A stretch of DNA of 64,000 nucleotides from a virus, in IMG/VR virus record IMGVR_UViG_3300005663_000028, positions 115,554-179,553 of that record, one strand, 5' to 3'. Numbering within the stretch: the first letter of the stretch is position 1; the number at the start of each line of letters is the position of its first letter. The translations under genes and the position numbers were made by a program. The notes beneath the pieces are model-generated. The model did not search any database and was not told the DNA's origin. It worked only from the letters and a program-made list of their open reading frames with translations. This document shows, piece after piece, positions 58,405-64,000 of this stretch.

Positions 58405-58773
58405 CTAGGTATTTTCTGTCTCAATTACGCCGTTATTATTACAGGTCCAGGCATAGACACGACAAGGACCATTGTAGTCATTGTCCTCTGGCATATCGTC
58501 ACCTTTGATTTGGTTGAAAACATCCCAGCATTCATCTTCTGAGTCACACAGGACTATCATTAACCCATCGGCAACGGCTTGGTCATCACCTTCGCAAGTG
58601 CAATTAACGAGACAATCCACCCCATGGACATCGTTTACGACAAGAAACGGAACAGCTTTTCGTAGCTCATCAAAACTATGATTTATGTCGGGGTCTGGGA
58701 ACAAAACAACGGCCCACTTACCAGAGAGTTTGCAATAATGTTGAACCAAATCTGTCAGTGTCAATTTTTTCAT
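58405..58773 (-). CDS. Unknown protein
   Basis: 122 aa from ATG 58773 (AAGGAG upstream). Acidic, mixed alpha/beta with several Cys. No family recognised. Its start overlaps the stop of the 22-codon ORF upstream. Confidence 0.55.
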   Translation of the reverse strand: MKKLTLTDLVQHYCKLSGKWAVVLFPDPDINHSFDELRKAVPFLVVNDVHGVDCLVNCTCEGDDQAVADGLMIVLCDSEDECWDVFNQIKGDDMPEDNDYNGPCRVYAWTCNNNGVIETENT

Positions 58774-58841
58774 CAATACTTCTCCTTGACTTCAGACCAG
58801 TTGTCAAGAACTACTATGGCTGCTTCTTGTGTTTGCGACAT
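58773..58841 (-). CDS. Mini-ORF before 58773 gene
   Basis: 22 aa (MSQTQEAAIVVLDNWSEV then KEKY). Its TGA overlaps the next ATG (TGATG), and the AAGGAG of that gene lies in its last codons. A leader peptide or tiny gene. Confidence 0.4.
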   Translation of the reverse strand: MSQTQEAAIVVLDNWSEVKEKY

Positions 58842-58865
58842 TTCAATACTTCACTTCTTTCCCAG

Positions 58866-59099
58866 TTAGTCCCAGTCGTAACTACACTGTTCCGTTCGCT
58901 TACCCTGTCGACACCATCTCTCATAATCCCAGCTATAGATAGCCATTTCACCATCAGGTGTCATTCCGCATGTTTGCCCACCCATCCACTCATGAAAATC
59001 CTTAGCTTCTTGTTCTGTGTGGGCTTTTTTGACCATCTCAGATGTGACATAGTAGAATTCACCCTCTTCATGGTAGATAAATTCGTTCTTTTGAATCAT
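58866..59099 (-). CDS. Unknown small protein
   Basis: 77 aa. Begins MIQKNEFIYHEEGEFYYV; Trp/Cys-rich C-terminus. No family recognised. Confidence 0.55.
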   Translation of the reverse strand: MIQKNEFIYHEEGEFYYVTSEMVKKAHTEQEAKDFHEWMGGQTCGMTPDGEMAIYSWDYERWCRQGKRTEQCSYDWD

Positions 59100-59123
59100 T
59101 TTGATCTTCCCTTTTCTGTCTGG

Positions 59124-59327
59124 CTAATCATTAAAATGAACACTGCCACGACACTTACCCATGCGGGTAATTCCCACAAATCTTAAAGATTTGCATATTC
59201 TATCTATGTTACCCCTTGGCCCATCTGGGCTTCCTCCCACACACTCTAATACCTGGAGCAAAACACTAGCTTCTTGTTGTGTCAGTTCCAGGGTAACTGG
59301 TTCTCTTGTTATACTAGCTTTAGCCAT
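59124..59327 (-). CDS. Unknown small protein
   Basis: 67 aa from MAKASIT at 59327 (AAAGGAG upstream). VTLELTQQEASVLLQVLE helix. The longer frame to 59405 runs through a tRNA and was rejected. Confidence 0.6.
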   Translation of the reverse strand: MAKASITREPVTLELTQQEASVLLQVLECVGGSPDGPRGNIDRICKSLRFVGITRMGKCRGSVHFND

Positions 59328-59357
59328 TTCAATCTCCTTTTTTGTTTTGCTTCTGAC

Positions 59358-59431
59358 TAGGGCGAGTGGGATTCGAACCCACAAACTATTGAGTTTTAAA
59401 CCCAATGCCTCTGCCGTTGGGCCACCGCCCC
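59358..59431 (-). tRNA. tRNA with anticodon TAA (Leu), short variable arm
   Basis: 74 nt. Acceptor GGGGCGG pairs with TCGCCCT using two G-U pairs, anticodon stem TTGGG/CTCAA with loop TTTAAAA, T-arm GTGGG-TTCGAAT-CCCAC. TAA decodes UUA (Leu), but bacterial tRNA-Leu has a long variable arm and this one does not. Identity by anticodon only. Confidence 0.75.
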
Positions 59432-59604
59432 TAATCTGGGTAATTTTCCCTAAAGGCTTTGCGAAGCTCTATGAGCCACATAGCCCTCTGTAGGCCACAG
59501 CAGCTTGCCAACTGCTCTCTGTTCATATCCATATGACCATGTTCTCCGATGTACTGACAGTCCGCTATGAGCCCTTCAATGGCCTCTCTGAGTCGATCGT
59601 TCAT
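59431..59604 (-). CDS. Unknown small protein
   Basis: 57 aa. Starts MNDRLREAIEGLIADC, helical; ends KAFRENYPD. Its TAG overlaps the first base of the tRNA by one. AAAAGGAAC upstream of the ATG. Confidence 0.6.
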   Translation of the reverse strand: MNDRLREAIEGLIADCQYIGEHGHMDMNREQLASCCGLQRAMWLIELRKAFRENYPD

Positions 59605-59607
59605 GTC

Positions 59608-59841
59608 TCAGTTCCTTTTATTAGCAATAAGCCTGTCAATCCATCCTTTTCTACCTGCTAAGGGATTCAAAAGGTCGTACTTACACCCTTTTACCCAATC
59701 CCCGTCCACAAAAGCCGCGTAACACAAAGTTGCCACGCCCGGTTCTTTCGGTGTTGCGCCGTCTGGTTCTTTGTTCAGGATGTAGTTTGAAGTGGCACTG
59801 CTAGTTAGACGGCCACAGTTAGTGCATTTGATTGATGCCAT
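59608..59841 (-). CDS. Unknown zinc-finger small protein
   Basis: 77 aa. CTNC near the start, CYAAF and C in the middle. AGGAG upstream of the ATG. Follows the structured element 59874-59950. Confidence 0.6.
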   Translation of the reverse strand: MASIKCTNCGRLTSSATSNYILNKEPDGATPKEPGVATLCYAAFVDGDWVKGCKYDLLNPLAGRKGWIDRLIANKRN

Positions 59842-60002
59842 GTTGCTTTTATCTCCTATATATCAAAAGGAAAGCCCCGCAACCAGTTGCACCAATCGTT
59901 GTGGAGTACTATACCACAAGCCTCTGGTTATCCGCAACTGACTACGGGGCCTATTGTCCCCCGGACATCCCGCACCTAAGCTCCCTTCGATGCGGTCCCC
60001 TA
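59842..60002. other. Intergenic region with nested inverted repeats
   Basis: Outer arms GCCCCGCAACCAGTTGC (59874-59890) and GCAACTGACTACGGGGC (59934-59950) pair over 17 bases with three mismatches. Inside, ACCA/TGGT and TTGTGG/CCACAA also pair. On the minus strand TTGCGG and TATAGT are 18 bases apart, so it could also be a promoter. A second small hairpin (CCGCA/TGCGG) follows. No ORF fits. Confidence 0.6.
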
Positions 60003-60374
60003 CTATCCTAGAATCCGTTGAACCACAATGGTTGTCGGTTGTAGTGCGTCCATGTAGTACGCAATGCTGTTAACAAGGCACACAATGGTCGATCCTACGA
60101 CTATAAGGGTGCCGAATATTCCGCCCACTATCCGAATAATGGACCCGTCTTCCTTTTGGCGACACCTCTTTGCCAGATTGAAGCAGCCCCAAAACAGAGC
60201 CACCCCAAGAGCCACAAAGAGTGGCCATACCGCGAGACACGTCCAAGCTGCGAACGTGTTACTCCGCACTACCTCCTCTATCATCGTCTCGGCTACTGGC
60301 AATATCCGCTCTGCTGCCATGCCCACCTTATCCGCCAGACTGTCCACAATCACACTAACATCGTTCACATCCAT
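60003..60374 (-). CDS. Membrane protein, two to three helices
   Basis: 123 aa from ATG 60374 (GGAGG upstream). Hydrophobic segments at about 42-66 and 82-105, with a charged RCRQKEDGS loop. A holin-like size, but no lysis enzyme is near, so no claim is made. Confidence 0.6.
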   Translation of the reverse strand: MDVNDVSVIVDSLADKVGMAAERILPVAETMIEEVVRSNTFAAWTCLAVWPLFVALGVALFWGCFNLAKRCRQKEDGSIIRIVGGIFGTLIVVGSTIVCLVNSIAYYMDALQPTTIVVQRILG

Positions 60375-60430
60375 CACTCAATCCTCCAAAATGGGTTTTC
60401 TACTATCTGAATCGGTCCCCCCGGACCTAG

Positions 60431-60604
60431 CTACCTTAGTGACGCCTTGACGTAGTCCATGTGTTCTGGTTTAACGTCAATCTGCCAATAATTATCCGGT
60501 AGTGGCATGGCCAGAAACCAAGCAGATCGCTCAATCAGTCTAGCCACCACTCCATGAACTTTGTGCCCTGGTACGTGAATCCACTCGGCTTCTGTTGTCT
60601 CCAT
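60431..60604 (-). CDS. Unknown small protein
   Basis: 57 aa. METTEAEWIHVPGHKVHG then ARLIERSAWFLAMPLPDNY. TAGGAGGG precedes the ATG. No family recognised. Confidence 0.6.
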   Translation of the reverse strand: METTEAEWIHVPGHKVHGVVARLIERSAWFLAMPLPDNYWQIDVKPEHMDYVKASLR

Positions 60605-60653
60605 CGTCTCACCCTCCTACCTGATTGATTGTCTCGTTTCCTTTACACTACCC

Positions 60654-60963
60654 TCAGATTCTGTTCAGTCTGCTGATAAGGCGTAGTTCGTTCCATTCCC
60701 TATTCTTTTCCGCTTCGTGCCTAAGCCGCAACGCCTCAATGTGAGCGTCACCCCATGCTTGGCAATCAATCGCAAACGCTCCCCAGTCTGCCCCACCGAT
60801 CTCACTCGCTCTGCCCCCCCATGGCTACCAAGTCGCCAGCCCCGTTGAACGAGAACGACCCGCTACCCTCAACCGTTGAGCATGGCCAACGCTCCGACCA
60901 CTCGGCCGCATCACGCTCACTGTACGTTACTGTGAATCCATCACCATTATCATACGTTCTCAT
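60654..60963 (-). CDS. Two-frame gene joined at a G7 run
   Basis: The first frame starts MRTYDNGDGFTVTY at 60963 and ends at 60802 just after a run of seven G. Dropping one G continues into a protein-like frame (ASEIGGADWGAFAIDCQAW ... NRI) to a stop at 60654, which has no start of its own. Together they would be about 102 aa. It is either a homopolymer error, a real frameshift mutation or programmed +1 slippage. Confidence 0.5.
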
Positions 60964-61036
60964 TTGGATTTCTCTCTTTGAATGGGGTGTTTTACGTACG
61001 GGGTAAGCAAGACAGGAACTAGGGGCGGCGGTGCAG

Positions 61037-61180
61037 CTACTCTCCTGTATTGATTGTAACTCCATCAGCGTCACACTCAACCGTTTCTATGGCGAGAGGT
61101 CCACAATCAAAACAGTCCACATCAACTTCGGCATCACTCGGATGCTTTGCGAGTTCGTCCATAAGTTCTTTTACTTTCAT
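61037..61180 (-). CDS. Unknown small protein
   Basis: 47 aa from ATG 61180 (AAGGAG upstream). MKVKELMDELAKHPSDAEVD, a widespread small phage motif (Lys-rich helix, then acidic strand). Lies just after the aberrant tRNA-like gene. Confidence 0.65.
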   Translation of the reverse strand: MKVKELMDELAKHPSDAEVDVDCFDCGPLAIETVECDADGVTINTGE

Positions 61181-61199
61181 AGTTTTCTCCTTGTTAAAA

Positions 61200-61303
61200 C
61201 GGAACTGGGAGGATTCGAACCTCCAACACCAGGAAATGAACAACCTCTACCCTGCCTCTACCCAAGTTCACGTCCCTTTCTCTGCCAATTGAGTTACAGT
61301 TCC
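61200..61303 (-). tRNA. Aberrant tRNA-like gene with extended anticodon arm
   Basis: 104 nt. Acceptor GGAACTG/CAGTTCC, D-arm ACTC-AATTGGCA-GAG and T-arm GGAGG-TTCGAAT-CCTCC are perfect. The anticodon region is about 30 nt too long: AGGGA/TTCCT pairs, then GTGAAC/GTTCAT extends the stem to a loop containing two GGGTAGAGG repeats. No normal 7-base anticodon loop can be drawn. It may be a tRNA pseudogene, an interrupted tRNA or a tRNA mimic. Confidence 0.6.
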
Positions 61304-61305
61304 AT

Positions 61306-61338
61306 AGAAAAAGGGGTCGGGTGTTACCACCCGACCCC
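61306..61338 (-). terminator. Rho-independent terminator upstream of the tRNA-like gene
   Basis: Perfect 11-bp stem GGGGTCGGGTG (61313-61323) / CACCCGACCCC (61328-61338), TTAC loop, then TTTTT on the minus strand. It lies between tRNA-Tyr and the aberrant tRNA-like gene. Confidence 0.85.
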
Positions 61339-61354
61339 CTCGGAAAGGAGCCGT

Positions 61355-61633
61355 ATGATCCACAAATGGACCATACATCGTCAACAACAAAAAGAGATCG
61401 AGCGGGGCACTGACCGCCCATGGGGTGATATCCCCAACCCGCCCGATCTCAAAGAAGAGCCGAAGGTAGTCGAGCTTCAAAATTATAACTACCGAACTCG
61501 TGCTCGACGACAAAGTAGGTTAACCGTCGACACCTACAATGCCCCCTATTACGGCTCAGACGGTATGAGGCTACCAGGGGTCGAACCTGGATTACGAGGG
61601 TTACAGCCCCGCATTCTACCAATTGAACTATAG
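61355..61633 (+). CDS. Possible plus-strand ORF
   Basis: 92 codons with AAAGGAG four bases before the ATG. Residues 1-65 look like a charged, ordinary protein (QQQKEIERGTDRPWGDIPN). The last 23 codons are antisense to tRNA-Tyr and typical of spurious translation. Either the gene is real up to there or the whole ORF is chance. No minus-strand gene fits 61342-61560. Confidence 0.3.
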   Translation: MIHKWTIHRQQQKEIERGTDRPWGDIPNPPDLKEEPKVVELQNYNYRTRARRQSRLTVDTYNAPYYGSDGMRLPGVEPGLRGLQPRILPIEL

Positions 61634-61637
61634 CCTC
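61566..61637 (-). tRNA. tRNA-Tyr (anticodon GTA), short variable arm
   Basis: 72 nt. Acceptor GAGGCTA/TAGCCTC, anticodon stem CGGGG/CCTCG with loop CTGTAAC, T-arm CCAGG-TTCGACC-CCTGG, discriminator A. The variable loop is short, unlike bacterial tRNA-Tyr. Confidence 0.88.
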
Positions 61638-61652
61638 AAAAGGAGTTGGGTA

Positions 61653-61871
61653 TTACCCATCTACCACACCCCTTAAGTGCCTTTCGGCATCATCCAAACT
61701 CCTGCCTAGGTCTGTTAGGGTAGCACGACCTACTGGTAGCACATGGTTTGGTTTTGTGTAGTCCAACAGTTCCAAATCTCCTCTCAATTCCCTCTGGATT
61801 TCCTGTACTTTGGGCAACAACTTTTTCGCGATACCGTCTATTGTTACCCTTTGTTCTGTTTTGTTTTTCAT
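61653..61871 (-). CDS. Unknown small helical protein
   Basis: 72 aa from ATG 61871 (GGAGG upstream). Helical; contains RATLTDLGRSLDDAERHL. No family recognised. Confidence 0.6.
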   Translation of the reverse strand: MKNKTEQRVTIDGIAKKLLPKVQEIQRELRGDLELLDYTKPNHVLPVGRATLTDLGRSLDDAERHLRGVVDG

Positions 61872-61898
61872 CACACCTCCTTATGCCAGGATACCCAC

Positions 61899-62231
61899 CT
61901 AATCACTCGCCACTTTCAGTCCGAGTTTCTCAGCTATAAACCATTCGTCGTCTCTTGCAGGTCCAAGTCCGAGAGTGATACTATACCCCTCCACTCTTAC
62001 TCGACCATCCAGTATTTTGACAAATGCGGCGCTTACAGCATTCCCTGATACAACTGCTGTTTCGTGATCACGCACATCCCAAGCCAATGCGTTTGCGAAA
62101 AAGAATGTGTCTTCCTCAAGCCTGACGTATTTTAGATATGGTTGACATTTTCCTTCACCGTTGTTGTTCCACCCATTAACAAACCACTTGGTTTGGTGTG
62201 TGTTCATCCAACACTCTGGTCTAGATGTCAT
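61899..62231 (-). CDS. Unknown protein
   Basis: 110 aa. Beta-rich, with EDTFFFANALAWDVRDHE and RVRVEGYSITLGLG. No family recognised. Confidence 0.55.
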   Translation of the reverse strand: MTSRPECWMNTHQTKWFVNGWNNNGEGKCQPYLKYVRLEEDTFFFANALAWDVRDHETAVVSGNAVSAAFVKILDGRVRVEGYSITLGLGPARDDEWFIAEKLGLKVASD

Positions 62232-62245
62232 AGCACCTTACTCCC

Positions 62246-62416
62246 TTAATCATTCTTGGGTAGATCAGGCAAAGGCCACCGTTTCAGTTGTCCACGATAA
62301 GGCGTACCCGTTTGTTCCAAATACGCTTCACGCCACTCTTTTCGCGATGCGTTTCTTTGTCTGGTCTGGTTGTTTCGATGACCCTTCGGGTTCTCTTTTT
62401 TCTTTTGATCGCTCAT
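62246..62416 (-). CDS. Unknown small basic protein
   Basis: 56 aa from MSDQKKK at 62416 (AAAGGA upstream). Lys/Arg/Asn-rich, probably disordered. The longer frame to 62581 is antiphase to the next gene and was rejected. Confidence 0.55.
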   Translation of the reverse strand: MSDQKKKENPKGHRNNQTRQRNASRKEWREAYLEQTGTPYRGQLKRWPLPDLPKND

Positions 62417-62432
62417 TATAGCTTCCTTTCTC

Positions 62433-62729
62433 TTACCAGGGGTCCAAACCCAAAACTTTTCGGAAGTGTTTTGTTTGCTGATCGCGGAGTTTTTGATCGA
62501 CGTCGGCGGGCATTGTATCCGTTTTTTGTCCATTGGCTCGGAGGACGATTCTGTAACTATGCAAACCGATACTCGATTCACCCCGTAAGACTCCTTTCAT
62601 CCAAACTCGCCCACATTCTTTTTCGTCAAGCCGTAACACTACTACTTCCATGTCGTAACTGGCACAAATTTTATTTGTAACCAGTATAGTATCTCCCACC
62701 TTTGCGTGTTCTTTGTTGACCGTACTCAT
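62433..62729 (-). CDS. Unknown protein, short pa­ralogue of 56626-57285
   Basis: 98 aa. Shares AKVGDTILV ... YRIVLRANGQ ... HFRKVLGLDPW with the N-terminal half of 56626-57285 but ends before the zinc region. Confidence 0.6.
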   Translation of the reverse strand: MSTVNKEHAKVGDTILVTNKICASYDMEVVVLRLDEKECGRVWMKGVLRGESSIGLHSYRIVLRANGQKTDTMPADVDQKLRDQQTKHFRKVLGLDPW

Positions 62730-62763
62730 AATCTTGCCCCAACGGATAAAGAACAGCGGGTTG

Positions 62764-62928
62764 CTAATCCCTTTTCGTAGACCCAGGACCGGCTTGTCTC
62801 TCTGTATTACAGATAGTACAGCGATAAGAGACTGTTCCGCCAGACTCCTTCATTTCGTTGTGAACTCGCTTATCTGTTCCATAAAGACGATCCTGCGCCG
62901 TGTGCTTACAGGTGCATTTGAGAATCAT
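62764..62928 (-). CDS. Unknown zinc-finger small protein, last phage gene
   Basis: 54 aa from MILKCTC at 62928 (AAGGAACC upstream). CTCKHTA and CTIC give a likely zinc site. Its upstream ribosome site at about 62932-62939 is the last sequence clearly of phage type before the junction. Confidence 0.6.
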   Translation of the reverse strand: MILKCTCKHTAQDRLYGTDKRVHNEMKESGGTVSYRCTICNTERQAGPGSTKRD

Positions 62929-62938
62929 TGTTGGTTCC

Positions 62939-62962
62939 TTTCTGTTGGTGTGTGTGGGGGTA
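62939..62962. other. Junction between phage-like and bacterial sequence
   Basis: Left of about 62939 is the leader of a phage minus-strand gene; from about 62960 the plus strand reads continuously as MgtC. The boundary falls in a T/G-rich stretch, so the exact base is unclear. No repeat or att-like sequence is evident. Confidence 0.6.
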
Positions 62963-63511
62963 GCAGGACATATGTTGGTGTCAGAACACATCTTTGTTCA
63001 GTATCAAGTTTATAAGCAAGATTCAATCCTCCGGATAGACCCTGCTAGAATTGCTGCTCAGGTCGTAACAGGGATAGGTTTTCTGGGTGCAGGTACTATT
63101 ATGAGGTTTAAGGGTAGTGTGAGGGGATTAACCACAGCAGCGTCTCTCTGGGTTGTAGCAGGTATTGGCCTGGCAATAGGTAGCGGATTTATTATACCCG
63201 CTATCTTCACAGCCTTTATTGCGATTATGACCTTAATTTTACTTCCAAAAGTTGAAAGTGAAATTAAGAAAGATAAATATATAACAATGAAAATGTTAAT
63301 TGCTGGTCAGGAACATTTTCTGGACAACATAAGAAGTGTTCTGGAAAGATATTCTCTAAAATTACAAACTTATAAATTTGAAAGGGACTTCCAAAAAAAT
63401 GAGATTATGTATGACATAAACGTTAAGTATAAGGATGAAGAGATGTTAATGCTTGCTTCGAACGAAATGACAAAAACAATCAGGGATATAAAAAAATTAG
63501 GCTGGGAATAA
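62945..63511 (+). CDS. mgtC: MgtC/SapB family membrane protein, 5'-truncated
   Basis: About 188 codons remain. FLLVCVGVA, DPARIAAQVVTGIGFLGAGTI, SVRGLTTAASLWVVAGIGLAIG and IMTLILLP are the conserved MgtC helices; the C-terminal 85 residues form its ACT-like domain. The first one or two helices are missing, cut at the junction. MgtC affects magnesium homeostasis and ATP synthase in bacteria. It is on the opposite strand to the phage genes and more AT-rich. Confidence 0.85.
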   Translation: MVCVGVAGHMLVSEHIFVQYQVYKQDSILRIDPARIAAQVVTGIGFLGAGTIMRFKGSVRGLTTAASLWVVAGIGLAIGSGFIIPAIFTAFIAIMTLILLPKVESEIKKDKYITMKMLIAGQEHFLDNIRSVLERYSLKLQTYKFERDFQKNEIMYDINVKYKDEEMLMLASNEMTKTIRDIKKLGWE

Positions 63512-63544
63512 TTCTTACTATAAATGAGGAGGTGCTAAATTACT

Positions 63545-64000
63545 ATGAAAAAAATTCTTATATTTCTTATTTTTTGTATTATACCTTCATTTCTCTTACT
63601 GGGTGCTTCAAATCCAGAACAGGTTCTTAAAAAACTTGATTCTATAGAAAAGACTATTTCTGATCTATCATTCAGAATTCTTGCCCTAGAGAAAAGGATT
63701 ATCTCACTTGAAGAAAAATTCTTGCTGGAGAGGTCTGAGACAGAAGCACAATTCAAAAGGATTCCTGATGTTTTCAAACAGTCTGATGAAGATTTTTCAA
63801 TAGTGAACGTTACTTACGAAACTCATTATAATGATACAATTTTTAAAGGTAACATTATAAATAAGTCAAATAAAGATTACAAATATGCACTCTTTAAAAT
63901 AAGTGTCTATGACAAAAAGGGTGCTGTCTTGGCAAGTAACGATTTCTACATATTGAATATGGACAGGGGGACAAGAAGGTCGTTTGAAGCAACAATGGGT
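63545..64000 (+). CDS. Exported protein with FxLYD-type domain, runs off window
   Basis: 152 codons visible. Signal peptide MKKILIFLIFCIIPSFLLL, a coiled-coil (KKLDSIEKTISDLSFRILALE), then a beta domain VTYETHYNDTIFKGNIINKS and YALFKISVYDKKG, resembling FxLYD domains. GAGGAGG precedes the ATG. Bacterial gene downstream of mgtC. Confidence 0.7.
   Translation, partial: MKKILIFLIFCIIPSFLLLGASNPEQVLKKLDSIEKTISDLSFRILALEKRIISLEEKFLLERSETEAQFKRIPDVFKQSDEDFSIVNVTYETHYNDTIFKGNIINKSNKDYKYALFKISVYDKKGAVLASNDFYILNMDRGTRRSFEATMG

Noticed and set aside
59874-59950. tRNA gene in the nested inverted repeat
   Set aside because: No T-arm or usable anticodon loop can be drawn on either strand.
61268-61513. 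Minus-strand 81-codon ORF
   Set aside because: It runs through a perfect terminator hairpin and tRNA flank and does not look like protein.
1-64000. CRISPR array or complete BREX system
   Set aside because: No regularly spaced repeats were seen; the Cas4-like nuclease and BrxL-like protein stand alone.

Overview
The window looks like about 63 kb of a large tailed-phage (or prophage) genome followed by about 1 kb of bacterial DNA. The phage call rests on dense short genes, almost all on the minus strand, with stop-start overlaps (ATGA, TAATG) throughout. The gene content agrees: a replication and recombination module, nucleotide metabolism, free-standing and fused HNH endonucleases, an intein, RNA repair enzymes and scattered tRNAs. 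No terminase, capsid, portal or tail gene is visible, so the structural half must lie outside the window. The host cannot be named from sequence. Shine-Dalgarno sites (AGGAG-like) precede most starts, ATG dominates with some GTG, and all three stop codons are used normally.

Layout. 1-16 kb: dNTP diphosphohydrolase (partial), primase, DnaB-type helicase, Vsr-like nuclease, dCMP deaminase, RecA-like recombinase, RNase H, Cas4/RecB-type nuclease, HNH endonuclease, metallophosphoesterase, class II ribonucleotide reductase and an HD hydrolase. 16-20 kb: exported trypsin-like protease, lipoprotein, sigma factor, ClpP and tyrosine recombinase. 20-26 kb: ThyX split by an intein, a BrxL-like AAA+ protein lacking the Lon domain, and a second HNH endonuclease. 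26-38 kb: peptide deformylase, many small genes, an HNH-GMP reductase fusion downstream of an orphan GMP reductase N-terminus, a BRCT protein, and a scattered DUF2997 / Ycf35 (DUF1257) / Ycf46-type AAA+ set with DUF3150-like and very cysteine-rich partners. 39.8-40.4 kb: two plus-strand paralogous lipoproteins. 40.8-47.5 kb: a radical SAM protein, then a candidate ubiquitin-like conjugation cassette: E1-like ThiF protein, JAB/JAMM peptidase, E2-like protein with a cysteine-rich tail, and a beta-grasp Ubl. 47.6-62.9 kb: small accessory genes, RNA ligase, 5' polynucleotide kinase, four tRNAs and one aberrant tRNA-like gene. 62.95-64 kb: 5'-truncated mgtC and a lipoprotein-like gene on the plus strand.

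How the genes work together. Primase, helicase, the RecA-like protein and nucleases replicate and recombine the genome. Ribonucleotide reductase, dCMP deaminase, ThyX, the GMP reductase-like enzyme and the dNTP diphosphohydrolase reshape nucleotide pools. The phage sigma factor may read the conserved promoter motif found at three minus-strand sites, two of which carry the same 9-bp-arm dyad. Kinase, ligase and tRNAs resemble phage defences against anticodon nucleases. The strongest candidates for undescribed biology are the Ubl-E1-E2-JAB cassette, the lone BrxL-like protein and the Ycf46/Ycf35/DUF2997 set.
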